Positions 50,102 to 60,568 of a stretch of 64,000 bases of DNA are shown here, piece by piece (position 1 is the first letter of the stretch; the number at the start of each line of letters is the position of its first letter). Source of the stretch: Desmodesmus armatus (lineage: Eukaryota > Chlorophyta > Chlorophyceae > Sphaeropleales > Scenedesmaceae); contig VIIQ02000836.1 of assembly GCA_007449985.2 (NCBI GenBank), positions 1-64,000 of the forward strand. Direction: 5' to 3'. Below the pieces are notes generated by a model, which saw only the letters and a list, made by a program, of their open reading frames with translations, was not told the DNA's origin and made no database searches. The position numbers and the translations under genes are program-made.

Positions 50102-53100
50102 ATGCAAGGATCACAGCTCAGTGCAAACAGGGCATTTCGGGCATCCAAGCCGCACAATGGTGCCTTCCGTGCTCCAATTGCAGCTCAGAGGTGCAGGTCC
50201 CGGGGGACAGTGCAAGTGAATGCATTCTTCAACTTTCTTCAGCCCAAGCAGGCCGCTGCTGGCACCAGCCCCAAGGCAAGGGAGCTAGCGCAGGAGCTGC
50301 TGGAGATTGCTTCTCAGACCAGGCCTGGAACAGCCGTTCCTCCTGTCACTAAGGCAGAGATCGAGGAGCTGGTGAGTGGGTGTGGCTGCATCAGGTGGTC
50401 AAACACGAAGGGGTTGCCTGGGAGTGGATATGGGTAGGTGGTGGTGGACAGGGGGGTGAGGGGCGGCAGGGAGGGGGGTGAGGGGTGAGGCCCTGCCAGT
50501 TGATCATCTCGCACCTGATAGTCCTCAATACCAAATTGAGCTCTTGTGGTGCATCTGATAACTCTGCTGGCAAGGGTGCATTTAGGGAGTGACACAGCAC
50601 GGGCCTCTACAACATTGTGTGAATTGCACCCTGGCCAGCGGGCCAGCAAGCCAGCATATGTACAACATCAGCGGAAGTGCGGTCATATAAGACAATTTGG
50701 TTTGCAAGTGCACCCAGCAATGCACCAGCACTACCATCTGCAAGGAAACACTTGCCTCCACGCCCCACCCCCTGTCCTTGCTTAGGTGCAGCACCCACCT
50801 GCAAGTACTTGCCCTTTGGACATCCAACCCCCAGGCAACCTGGCCATGTTGCACAGCCTTGGCCAGCACAATGGCTGTCCACCTGTTCGAATGCCTTGCT
50901 AGGCCTCTGCGGCAGGTGCACTGTCATCGTCAACCCACCTCGTGCACCCCCCCCCCCCCACACACACACACACCCTTCCCCCCTCAGGTGGCAGAGCTTG
51001 AGCCGCTGTGCATGAAGAACCCCCTCAAGTCCCCCCTGTTGTGGGGCACCTATGAGGTGGTGTACTGCTCCAAGCCCTCTGCAGTGGGTGGCCCCCTGAC
51101 CAAGGGTGCAGGCCCCGTGGTTGCTGCAGGGCAGCAGGCCCGGCAGATCCTGCAGGAGCCTGGCACCCTTGTGAACGAGGTGACCTTCAAGACACTGGGG
51201 CTGCTGCCAGGGTTCAGCAGGCAGTACGGACAGATCCAGCCCCTTAGTGGAGACACTTTCCTGGTGAGGGGGCAGGGTGGGAGAGGGAGGGAGGGTGGAG
51301 ACTGAGGCAGGGAGAGGGAAAACAGAAGCAGAGGCAGGTATAGGCAGAGGGGGAGGCAAGCAAGGGCACATACACGGCGGGAAGAGAGTTTGCACGTGGG
51401 ATGCAGCACGGCCACGGCTGGCAGTCTGGCAGCCAAGGTGTACTGCTGCTCAGATGGTAGCTGCAACAACAACTCTCACAGCAGTGAAAAGGGCAGCTTG
51501 CACCAAGCAAATATTGTCAAGGCGGGGATTTCGTAGAAACCGTCTCCATCCACAGCATAGAAGGTGTGAATGACAGCTCTCTGCATGGTGTCTTGCTCGG
51601 GCGGTGTGTCACTCGTTCCTGTTGCCCCTCCCACCACCACCACCACCACTACCCCCCCCCCTCACAGCTGAGCATTAAGGAGGGTGAGATCAGCACGGGC
51701 CCTGTGAAGCAGAGCAAGTCGTTTGACATTGAGCGCAAGATCAAGATTGTCTACCTGGACGAGGACCTGCGCATTGCAAGGTGACCTGATGGGGGGCCAG
51801 CCAGGAGGTGCTGACTGTGCATGCCACCTATGGGTGTGTGATTGAGCCTGACCACAGCTCTCAATGAATTCAGTGGTGCAACTGTGCCTCAGCACATCAC
51901 GAGATCACGAGGTCACGGGAGAAGCAGCAGGTCATCCCAAGCCCAGCTGTTGTGTATGTCACTGTGCAGCATGTGGAGGGTCTTCTGTGCTGAGGCGTGT
52001 GTCCTGTTATGGTGCCAACCATTGCCGTGTCAGTTGCGCCACTGTTTTACCAATTGTCATTAGCTCAGGTCACAAGTGCAGCAGCGAAGCTCTGTGCCTG
52101 TGCGCAGCACCGTGTGTGACACCGCTTCTTGGGCTTGTCCCCCCCCCCCCCCAACTCCCCCCCCCCCCCCCCCCCCCCTGTATGGCTGCAGGTTCCTGCC
52201 CAGCGATGATCTGGCTGACAGTGAGCAGGAGTCAGCGGAGGGTGGTCCTGAGGAGGAGGAGATCCTCTTTGTCTTCCAGCGGGTGGCAGAGGGGGAGGAG
52301 GAGGAAGAGGAGGAGGAGGAGGTGGCAGAGGAGGAAGAGGAGCAGGTGAGCCAAAGCTGGGCTATGACTGCTGCCAGCTCCTGCAAGGGACACAAGAGGG
52401 AGGACCTGGGCTGCAGCTCTGCCAGCATATTCCTACTTGCTGGCTAGGATCACAGCTGCCAGGCCCCTGTGTACAGGATAGCGGCCGCACCTTTGCGGAA
52501 CAGGTGGCAGAGGAGAAGGTGGTTGTACTGTCTGTTCCAGCGGGCGGCAGGCGGGGAGGGGAGGGGGAGGTGTTTGAGGAGGAGGAGCAGGTGGGTGGGC
52601 TTTGACTGCAGCTGCTGCTAGCATGTTCATCCTTACTGGCCGAGGGCCGCAGCTGTACAGCATAGCAGCTGGACGGATGCACATTCAGGGGCATCTACTG
52701 GATAAAAACAAGGCGTAGTTTGCCCAACCTGCTGGATCATCTGCATTCGTTAGGGCTGCATGCTGTTGCATGTCATCCATGAGCAAACCATGCCAGTTGC
52801 TCACACTCTCACTGTGTCTCGCCGGTGCTACACCCCCTGCTGCACTTGCAGGAGCGGCCCACCTCGCCAATTGCCAACTTGTTTGGTGGCACTCGCAAGG
52901 TTGAGAGCCTGGCCACACAGGTGGGTGGATACACACCTTAGATGGTGAGATGGCTGATGCCTTGGCTGGGTGCACTCCCTGTGCCTACACACACCCCAAA
53001 CGCTCAGTGGATGAGTAATTTTTGTGCCCTCCCACGCACTCCTACGCAACTTCGAAATGTCACATCACTGGATGGTTGATGCATTGGCTGGATGCACTCC

Positions 53101-54584
53101 ATCTGTCTACACACTGCCTGGTCTGCCAGCTGGGGCCCAGGTTGCTTTCTGATATTGGACACCAGCGCAGTCTGGCAGCCTCTGGTGAAGTTGTGACAAG
53201 GGGACACACCAAGGCATCAGGGCACTGCAAGCAACCATGCATGGGCCACTCCACTGAGGCAAAATGCAAGCAACAACGGAAATGCCTTGACGTAACGGGT
53301 GTCCTTGCACTTTGTGCTGTCACATTTGACCTGAGAAACTGGGGCACGACAGGCCCTTTGGGGCACCCTCATGAACCCCTGGCTCGCTGGCTAGTGCCGA
53401 GGTTGGGTTTCTGTCCCCAATTACTGTACTGTACTGCTGTCTGTCTGCTGCTGGCTGCCTCCTGCTAGGCTGAGCGGCGTGTGCAGGAGCAGCGCACCCG
53501 CAAGGGCACACAGCCCTTCTTCATTGGTGGGCGCAGCAGGGATGCAGAGGAGGAGGAGGAGGAGCAGGAGGACCCACGGGCAGCCCGTGCACGTGCACAG
53601 GCTGAGCGGCGCGCTGCACAGGAGCAGGCAAAGCAGGAGGCAGCGGCCGCCCGGTCAGCTGACCAGGTGGGGAAGCGGGGGGGGGGGGGGACTGGATGCA
53701 AGAGGATAGGAACAAAGCCGGCAAGGGGGACAAGGGGGTAGGCCAACGTGCAAAGGGAGGGAGGGAGGGAGGAGGGTATTGAACTTCAGCTTGGGAGGGA
53801 AGGGGAGGGAAAGGGAAGAGGAGGAGGAGGAGGAGGAGCAGGAGGACTCGCGGGCAGCTCGTGCACGTGCACAGGCTGAGCGCTGCGCTGCACAGGAGCA
53901 GGCAAAGCAGGAGGCAGCGGCTGCTCGCTCAGCTGAGCAGGTGGGGAGGGTGTGGGGGGGGGGGGGAGGGGCCGGATGGAGGGGGGGAGGGGTGGCGAGG
54001 GGTGGGCAGGGGCCGGATGGAGGGGGGGGAGGGGGAGGGGATAAGGAACAATGGCGAGTTTCAAGGGGGTTGGCCAAGGGGCAGAGAAAGTAAGGGAGGA
54101 GGGTGCTGAATGTCAACCCTTGAGGGATACTGAAGTGACTGCCAGCCTGTATTGAGCTGTCTGCAGCTGCTGCCGCTGGCTGTTCCCTTGAGCAGGTAGG
54201 ATAGCCGCAGGCAGGGACGCGGCTGCCGGCAGAGCTAGTGTACGCCAGGATTGAGTGTCTTGCCTGTCATCATGTGCTGTGCCATGCCTTGCAAGCAGCG
54301 ATGCGCACACCACGGGCAAAACAGGGTGTGTTTGTACGACTGACATAGTTGGGTTGAAAATACAGGAGACCTATAGTTGAGTAACTTCAGCTGGTGTGAA
54401 CTTGCTCATCTATAGGTCTCCTGTATTTTTAACCCGACAAAGTCAGTTGTACAAACACACGCTGTTTCTCCCCAATCAGAAACCAAGGAATACATCTAGG
54501 AGCACGCTTCCTTGGCTAGCGAGCCTGCCGGCATGCTCAATGGCCATCACGCCCCCTCCTGCCTCCCTCCCCTCCCCCCCCCCC

Positions 54585-54632
<48 letters not shown>

Positions 54633-56164
54633 CTCCCTCCCTGCAGGCTCGTGCTGCCAAGGAGCGTGAGCGTGCTGAGCGTGAGAAGGAGGCGGAGCGG
54701 GCCCGCGCACAGCGGGAGAAGGAGGCAGAGGCGCGCGCACGCGCACAGCAGGAGGCACGGTGAGCAGACGACCACGCGCTCACACCTTCCTGTGCTGTGC
54801 AACGGTGTGAGAACATATAAGTTCCTGTGGGACATCCATGTGTACCCTGTCGCTTCTCTCACGCTTTTTGTGCGATGGTGGATGACTGTTATGTAGCTTA
54901 TTGCGTGAAAAGCGACCACCCTCCTGCAGCTGCAATGCTGACGTGCCCGTGTCCTGTCTGCCTGTGCTGCGCTGTGCTGTGCTGTGCTGTGTGCTGCAGT
55001 GAGGCTGCTGAGGCTGAGAAGGCTGCCCGTGCTGAGAGGCAGGGCCAGATCAGGGAGCTGCTGGCAGAGCTGAGTGAGTCAACAGACAGCAGCACCAGGG
55101 TGTATCAGGGTTTTGTGGGAGTCAGGGTTGAGTTGGGCAGCAACAGGCTGCAGGGGGCACCAGTGCACCCACAACACAAGCACATGCTCCCTCTCTGCCA
55201 TCCACCGCCTGATTCTGAGCTGAAACGTATGGGGCACAACGTTCAAGGACCGTCGGTGTGCAAGCATGTCTAGTAGGGCCCAAGTCGCTGACATGTGTGA
55301 GACCAGGATCTGGTTGTGTGTGAGCACCCTGATTCAAGACTGGCATGTGTGAGACCAGGATCTTGCTGTATGTAAGCACCTTGACTAAAGTACACAAGAT
55401 TTGAAGTACATGTGTCCCCGCCCCCAGGTGATGAGCTGAAGGGTGCCCAGGGTGAGGCTCGTGAGGCAGCCAAGGAGGCGCGTGAGGTGGCTCGTGACAA
55501 CCAGGCGGTGCTGAAGCAGGTGTCTGCAGCAGAGGCAGCCATCGCCGAGGCAGAGCGGGACGTGCAGCAGGTGGGTGGGGGCCTGCAGAGAGGAGAGATC
55601 ACTCGGAGTGCTAGGCACGCCACATTGGTTTAGGGGGAGAACGTGTATGACTGCGCCGCAGTCGCCACGTCCCCAACGTGGCCAAGTGCAATACACCCTA
55701 GGGGCCATGGGGCCTGCAAGGGGCAGCAGGATGGACGGCTGCATGAGGCCACCTCTCTTGCAAAGTGCACAGACGCATGCTGTTTCAGCTAGGCCTCTGG
55801 GCACTCAAGGCATGAGCCTGACTGCCGCTGCCTCAGCTTGCGTTGAAAAGCACATCAAACGGGCACCTTTGCGTGAGCAGCTGAGCTGTGTATGAGCAAT
55901 GCATGGTCGCATAGCTTGTATTGCAGCGATTCAGGTATGCGGGAGCAGCTGGCGCTGGCACAGGCCAGGTTGCAATGTCATGAAGCTCAACATGCTCTTG
56001 TTGCTGCTGTGCTGTGTGCTGTGCTGTGTTGTATGGTGCAGGTTTCTGCTGCTCTGGAGGAGGCCATTGCTGCACGCAAGAACGTTGAGCAGCAGGTCAA
56101 GGCAGCACAGCAGTCAGTGCGGGAGGCTGAGGCAGCATACAAGCAGAAAGTGGGAGCCAGGTAG
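50102..56164 (+). CDS. PAP/fibrillin protein with acidic and coiled-coil extension
   Basis: Fibrillins are lipid-associated proteins of plastoglobules and thylakoids. Exons that join in phase: 50102-50371, 50988-51263, 51668-51780, 52192-52345, 52852-52920, 53469-53666, 54647-54759, 55000-55073, 55428-55570, 56042-56164, giving about 510 aa. Residues 1-45 resemble a transit peptide (basic, Ser/Ala-rich). The PAP_fibrillin domain covers about 58-235: LLWGTYEVVYCSKPSAVGGP, GQIQPLSGDTFL, then the end strand DIERKIKIVYLDEDLRIARF. After that comes a run of 21 Glu with few other residues, a short SPIANLFGG linker, and then about 200 residues of Ala/Glu/Arg/Lys/Gln heptad-like sequence to the stop. 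Typical fibrillins stop after the PAP domain. A duplicated exon candidate lies at about 53805-53940, and a small extra exon may exist near 55932-55960. Several introns end in long poly-C tracts. Confidence 0.87.
52141..52178. repeat. Poly-C tract before a fibrillin exon
   Basis: C12, AACT and then a C run of 22 bases directly precede the TGTATGGCTGCAG acceptor at 52191. On the transcript this is an extreme polypyrimidine tract. Confidence 0.9.
53805..53943 (+). repeat. Duplicated exon segment in fibrillin gene
   Basis: A near copy of the C-terminal two thirds of the exon at 53469-53666 (its segment 53546-53666) lies about 275 bp downstream, including the GAG run, the CGGGCAGC, GTGCACGTGCACAGGCTGAG and CAGGCAAAGCAGGAGGCAGC blocks, and a donor-like CAG|GTGGGGAGG. 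Its frame is open and would encode almost the same residues (EQED, RAARARAQAER, QEQAKQEAAAARSA), with S for P and C for R changes. I could not settle which AG would serve as acceptor, so whether it is spliced in is unknown. Confidence 0.75.
54326..54460. repeat. 51-bp imperfect inverted repeat in fibrillin intron
   Basis: The arm 54326-54376 pairs with 54410-54460, with five mismatches in 51 bp and a 33-nt loop. The inner 19 bp (ATACAGGAGACCTATAG and flanks) are perfect, and pairing weakly extends outward. It is compatible with a small MITE-like element or a microRNA-type foldback precursor; I see no flanking duplication. Confidence 0.9.
54571..54646. repeat. C44 homopolymer before a fibrillin exon
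   Basis: CCTCCCTCC motifs lead into an unbroken run of about 44 Cs (54586-54629), then TCCCTCCCTCCCTGCAG and the exon. The reverse strand is a G-quadruplex-type sequence. The exact length is unreliable in an assembly. Confidence 0.9.
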
Positions 56165-56527
56165 ATGGGTACAGCGACAGCATGATGGGGCATAACACAA
56201 AGTGAGGCAGCGGAGAGTTGAGAGACGGAATGGGCCGTGAGAGAAATGTATATCCGGGAATCCTGCAGCACTGCATGAGTGCTGACTGGGCTGCTGTCAC
56301 AGGCAGGTTGCAGCTGGCCCCTTGCAAGCAGGTTGCTGTTGTGACAGCTTTGAAGGGGTTGAGCCTGAGGCGGTGTAACAACAGTGCAAAATGCAATCAA
56401 CCACTTCATGCTTTTGCCACCCAAGGCAGCACCAACCTACTCAGGACACCCCAACCACCCATGGCACACAAGCATGCAACATGCACAGGCATGAAGGACG
56501 GATGCGCGGCCCGAAACGAACGGTTTT

Positions 56528-56680
56528 AGAAGAAGAAGGGGTTACAGGGCGACACACGCAGCTACGCTGCAACGACACCCAGCATCGGAAGGGAACCAAA
56601 GTCCTTTGCAGGACCTACAAGGACGGGAACAGACAGCACGGAAAGGAGAGAACCCGCCACCATAGATGACGAACGGTTTG
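56528..56680 (-). mobile_element. Diverged LINE 3'-end fragment
   Basis: The plus strand reads AGAAGAAGAAGGGGTTACAG, then CAGCTACGCTGCAAC, CCCAGC, GACAGCACGGAAAGG and ACCCGCCACCAT. These line up in order with the LINE 3' ends at 9775-9900 and 17505-17610 (GAAGAAGAATGAAGGTGTTA, CAACTACGTTGCAAC, CCCAGC, AACCAGCACGGAAGG, ACCCCACCAT). The match is diverged and covers only the 3' UTR, so this is an old, short insertion of a related element in the same reverse orientation. Confidence 0.65.
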
Positions 56681-57670
56681 TTCCAAGCGCACGTTGAGCT
56701 AAACCCTGGCTGACGTCAGTACTGTCTAGGGCGGCCGGACCCGACGGTTGTCAGGTAAGGCGGCGGCTGCAGTACAATGGCAAGGCGGCGGCCTACTGAC
56801 GAACAAAACAAACGTCGCAGGTTCGACTCCAACCAAGTGCAAGGGGGCTAGTCAAGGCTTCGTTGGTATACTGGGAAAGCCGAGGTTCGCCGATTGTGCG
56901 TCCGCCAAGCCGAAAATGGCAGGGACGATGATCCTGCAACGGGTAGGCTTTCCCATCGACACGAATGCACCAGCTTTTTGACCGCTGCGCCATCACTTGG
57001 CAGCTGCACAACGGCCTGCACTATCCAAGACGATGCCTGCTACCAGCCAGCACCCGCAGCACACGTGCACCCACAAAAGCAGGGGCAGGTTCTCCCTACG
57101 CACTGCCATGCTGTTGGGGGCGGTCACACACCCAGCTGTGCCTCAAGCACATATCTTGAATTGAATGCGCACTGGCACTGCACACGGGCCAGCATTTGTA
57201 CATCATTTTTTGGCGGCCTCTGCTGCGGTTGCTCAATACGACACAGGCATCACTACCCTAGGTATAACGTGAGTCTCACACCCAACCAATGTTAGCGCGC
57301 ATAGACCAACAGGCTGCAGCAAAAGGCAAAGATACCTGGAAGTTGCTGCAGCGTTCAAGGTGACATGTCGAACCCACATGGCTCTGCTGCCAACGGGCCT
57401 TGGACTATGATTTTACTGGGCACAGGCAGTACCTGGCAGCACTTCGACAGTCCCGCGCACTGGTGCTTCCGACGGTCTCTCCAAGGCAAATGAGCTTGAA
57501 GTAGAATGCATTGCTCAGCCACGAGCATGGCTTCACCGACTCCCGTACTGCTGTTTCCGAAACACGGGAGTCCCGTGTTGAAGTGGGGGCAGTGTTCTAA
57601 GCTTTCTCAGGCCTTACGTCGAACCACACTCACCTCAGTGCCTGAAATTGCATGGTGACTTTGACCTCCA
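56681..57670. other. Region without a supported gene
   Basis: About 1 kb after the LINE fragment. It holds a degenerate A-box-like TGGCAAGGCGG (56779-56789) and a perfect B-box-like GGTTCGACTCC (56820-56830), but the flanks do not fold as a tRNA. Short open frames match nothing I recognise. Confidence 0.4.
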
Positions 57671-57682
57671 CACCCCTCAGTC

Positions 57683-57812
57683 CAGGCTGTAGCCACAGGC
57701 ATGGCTGCTGAAGATCACCCCACCCAGCTGCATGTATGCCTCACCCCCAGCCCTACCCCTGCCCCGCAAAGCCATGTGCAGCTTCAGCACAGAGAAGGCC
57801 AACGCCCCTGAA
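57683..57812 (-). other. Possible orphan 3'-terminal exon
   Basis: On the reverse strand, a TTTTCAG acceptor is followed by a frame of about 43 codons with coding-like GC-rich third positions (ALAFSVLKLHMALRGRG, EAYMQLGGVIFSS), closing with HACGYSLD and a TGA. I found no matching upstream exon and no known family, so it may be the relic of a gene or chance. Confidence 0.25.
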
Positions 57813-58205
57813 AATAAGTAATGATTTCACCTCTGGACCACACACAGAACAGGCCACAGGCTGGTAGAAGCTGAGCAGTCACCCCAAGGCTCCCACCAAC
57901 CCATCAATAAGGCAGGTGTAGGATGAGGAGCTAGGTGCTTGAAGCTCGTGCGGCTAAGGCTAGCGCATGGCATCCGATGCCATTGGCAACCGGGTGGGGG
58001 AGGGTAGTCTCAATCGCCGGCTGCAAGCACCACACACAAACCGCGCTGAGCACCTTGGCCAATGCACAGCAGACTCTGCGGGCAACGGCTTAGCTGAGTG
58101 CAACGGCTTAGCTGAGAGACGTTCCTGTACCAAACAGCAGCTAAAACTACAGCTGCGTTGGGGTGACAGGGAATGTGTGTCGGTTGCACAAGCTTTTGTC
58201 TTTGA

Positions 58206-59372
58206 ATGTGCAACACACCCAGCCCCCCAGCACCCCCAACCGGCGGGGCCCGCCGCCGCCCATTGACACCATCATCCCCTGTGAGTGAGCTGTTGGTGCC
58301 AATCCCAGCGCTGGCACACCTCTCCCTCAGCGACTCAACCAACAGCCCCTCAGGGGCCCAAGTTGGGCCCTGTCCAGCTGCCAACCAACAAGCCAGCACT
58401 GCAGCGGCTCAGCCTGGGCGGTGGCTGTGCCGCCGTGCTGCTGCCAAGCCTGCCAGTGAGCATCACCTACCTCAGCCTGCACCCTGGTAGCGCCAGCGGT
58501 GCTGCTTGGCGTGTGGTAGAGCAAGGCGCGCAGCTCACAAACCTTACCAACTTGCAGCACCTGCAGCTCTCTAAGGGGCCAGACTTCCCTGTGCATCTGC
58601 TGGCCAGCATGACAGCTCTGCAGCACCTCAGCATCACCCACTCGTCCTTCTTCATCCCCGCAGCCTCTGCAGCTGGCTCTACGGCCAGGGGCGGGCGCGC
58701 TCCTGGCAGCTGTCAGCCAGCTGCCGCAGCTCCAGCACATGGAGTGCAGCTACCTCAACGAACCATCAGTCGTGGAGGCGCTAGCCGCAGCAACCCAGCT
58801 GACAGCATTCGTGGTCACGGAATGCGGACAGCCCACACAGTCTAGTGCGCTTGCAAAGGCGCTCAAAGGCAAGCGGCTTGCGTGGCTGCAGCTGCTGCAG
58901 CTGCTGCAGCTGCTGCAGCTGCATGCCCAGGGGCACGGCAAGGGCGGCCACAGGACGTACTCTTGGGACCACAGGGATAAGCCCTCCTGTGTGGACGCCA
59001 GCGACCTTTGCAGCCTGGCTGTGAGCTGCCCTGGCCTCCAGGACCTCTCCCTCAACGGGGTTGTTGCCTCAGCGGCGGCTTGGGGGTGCTTGCAGAGCCT
59101 TTCGGGCCTGCAGCGGTTGAGTGGCACTGGCACGGCTGTGAAGGACGCAACAGCAGGGTCGATAGCACAGGTCTCCAGCTTGAAGGGCCTGGTGCTGAGG
59201 GACGGTCCCCAGCTTGAAGGGCCTGATGCTAAGGGACGGTCCCTTAACGCTGTCAGGCCTGCAGCGGCTGTCAGTGCTTACAGGGCTGGTGCAGTTGGAA
59301 GTCGCAGGGTGTAGCCTGGGGTTAGCCCAGCCTGGGCCTTCCAGTGGAAGGCTTCAGTTGAGCTGTGCAGAG
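58206..59372 (+). pseudogene. Leucine-rich-repeat protein gene, frame-broken
   Basis: The translation shows degenerate LRRs: IPALAHLSLSD, LPTNKPALQRLSLGG, LTNLTNLQHLQLSKGPDF, MTALQHLSITHSSF, SQLPQLQHMECSYL, CPGLQDLSLNGVV, LSGLQRLSVLTGLVQLEVAGC. They are distributed over all three plus frames. Shifts occur near 58370 and 58675, and a 34-bp tandem duplication at about 59175-59243 shifts the frame again. No intron with usual splice sites explains the first two. The best reading is a decayed LRR gene; an assembly with indel errors is the alternative. No ATG with an LRR-like context is evident. A low-complexity stretch continues to about 59998 and may or may not belong. Confidence 0.6.
59175..59243. 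repeat. 34-bp tandem duplication inside LRR sequence
   Basis: AGCTTGAAGGGCCTG starts at 59177 and again at 59211, and the rest of the unit (GTGCTGAGGGACGGTCCC) is repeated with minor changes. The length is not a multiple of three and moves the frame by one. Confidence 0.92.
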
Positions 59373-60430
59373 GTGAGGCTTTGCTTGCTGGTTGGTGGTT
59401 GGTGGTCACAGCATGGCAGTAGAGCTTGGGTGGGGATGGGTGCAAGATGGTCGCATGCTCTGGCACAAATTAGCAGCGCAGCAATCAAATGGCGCATGTT
59501 GGTTGCAGTTGCAGTGGCTGGTGCTGTCTCTTTTTCATGTGGCTGTCAGCACCTACTAGGTGTTGGATCGTGCCTGCGCTGCTGCTGAGGTGCTATTGCT
59601 GCTACTGCTGCTACTGCTGCGGATCTGATGCGTCACAGGCCCATGACAGCCCACGTGTGTCACTGCAGCTGCGGGACTGGTGTGATGCACAGCAGGCTGC
59701 TGCAGCTGCTGCAGGGCAGGACAGTGAGCGTTCTCGCGATCAGTGTGCCAGTCGCAGGCCAACGCACAGCAGCAGAGCCAAGCGCGCTGCAGACCAGCCG
59801 CAGCAGGGGCGTCCCAGCAGCCAGCCTGCAACACCCGACAGCAGTAGTAGGCGCATGAACAGGCCAGTGCACTGCCACGTGGCTGAAGAGAGCAGAGTGC
59901 CAACGCCCAACAGCAGCTGCACCAGCAGCAAGGGAGGTGGTGCAGTGAGTTGGCAGGCCAGCCAGGTTGGGCTTGAAACGACTGATGGTAGTGGTTAGGT
60001 GTCTGACACTGTGGCAGCTGGCCCCGTGACAATGTGTGTCGGCAGTGTGTAAGCAGCACACGAGGGGTGGGAGTTGACCTGGCCCATCCATGGGGAGTAT
60101 TTTACAGTGTGAACAGGGAGTAGCTGTCGGTATGACACTTGGGTGCTGCTCTGTGTATCTGACTGGCGATGCAGGTGTCACGTCCAGTTGAGATGGAGCG
60201 CTCCACACTGAGCAGAACAGCAGTACTACTGCTGCACCCACTGGGTTGCACCAGCTCACTGGCCCGCCTTCCTTGCTCACCTGGCATTGACCAATCAATG
60301 AGCTGACATTGACACGGTAAGCTTCAAACGGATTTGCAATGTTTCGATGATGCCGACCAACTTGAGGGTGGCCGGGCCCACCTTCCTGGCCCACTCACCG
60401 ACCTGCGCAGTGACCCGCAGGCGCAGGGGC
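59373..60430. other. Low-complexity region without a supported gene
   Basis: CTG/GCTGCTACTG-type repeats (about 59580-59620) and Gln/Ala/Ser-type open frames to about 59998, then unremarkable sequence. A 3' part of the LRR gene cannot be excluded. Confidence 0.4.
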
Positions 60431-60436
60431 ATAAAA
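60431..60436 (+). promoter_or_regulatory. TATA-like box of the Cys-rich protein gene
   Basis: GGGGCATAAAAGCCG contains ATAAAA about 138 bp upstream of the first ATG of the secreted-protein gene. Position and GC-rich flanks fit a core promoter, but the start site is inferred. Confidence 0.45.
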
Positions 60437-60568
60437 GCCGCTCACAGCGCCTCAAACACACAACCTAGTTCTCCACCAACATCCCAACAGCGCAGCTACT
60501 GTCAGCAACCTCTATCATCCGACCTCCGAAGCATCCTGCCCAGCAACCCAACCAAGGTGCGAGGCAAC

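Noticed and set aside
54396..54896. Plus-strand frame with a long proline run
   Set aside because: The prolines are the C44 intronic tract; the true exon (54647-54759) is in a different frame.
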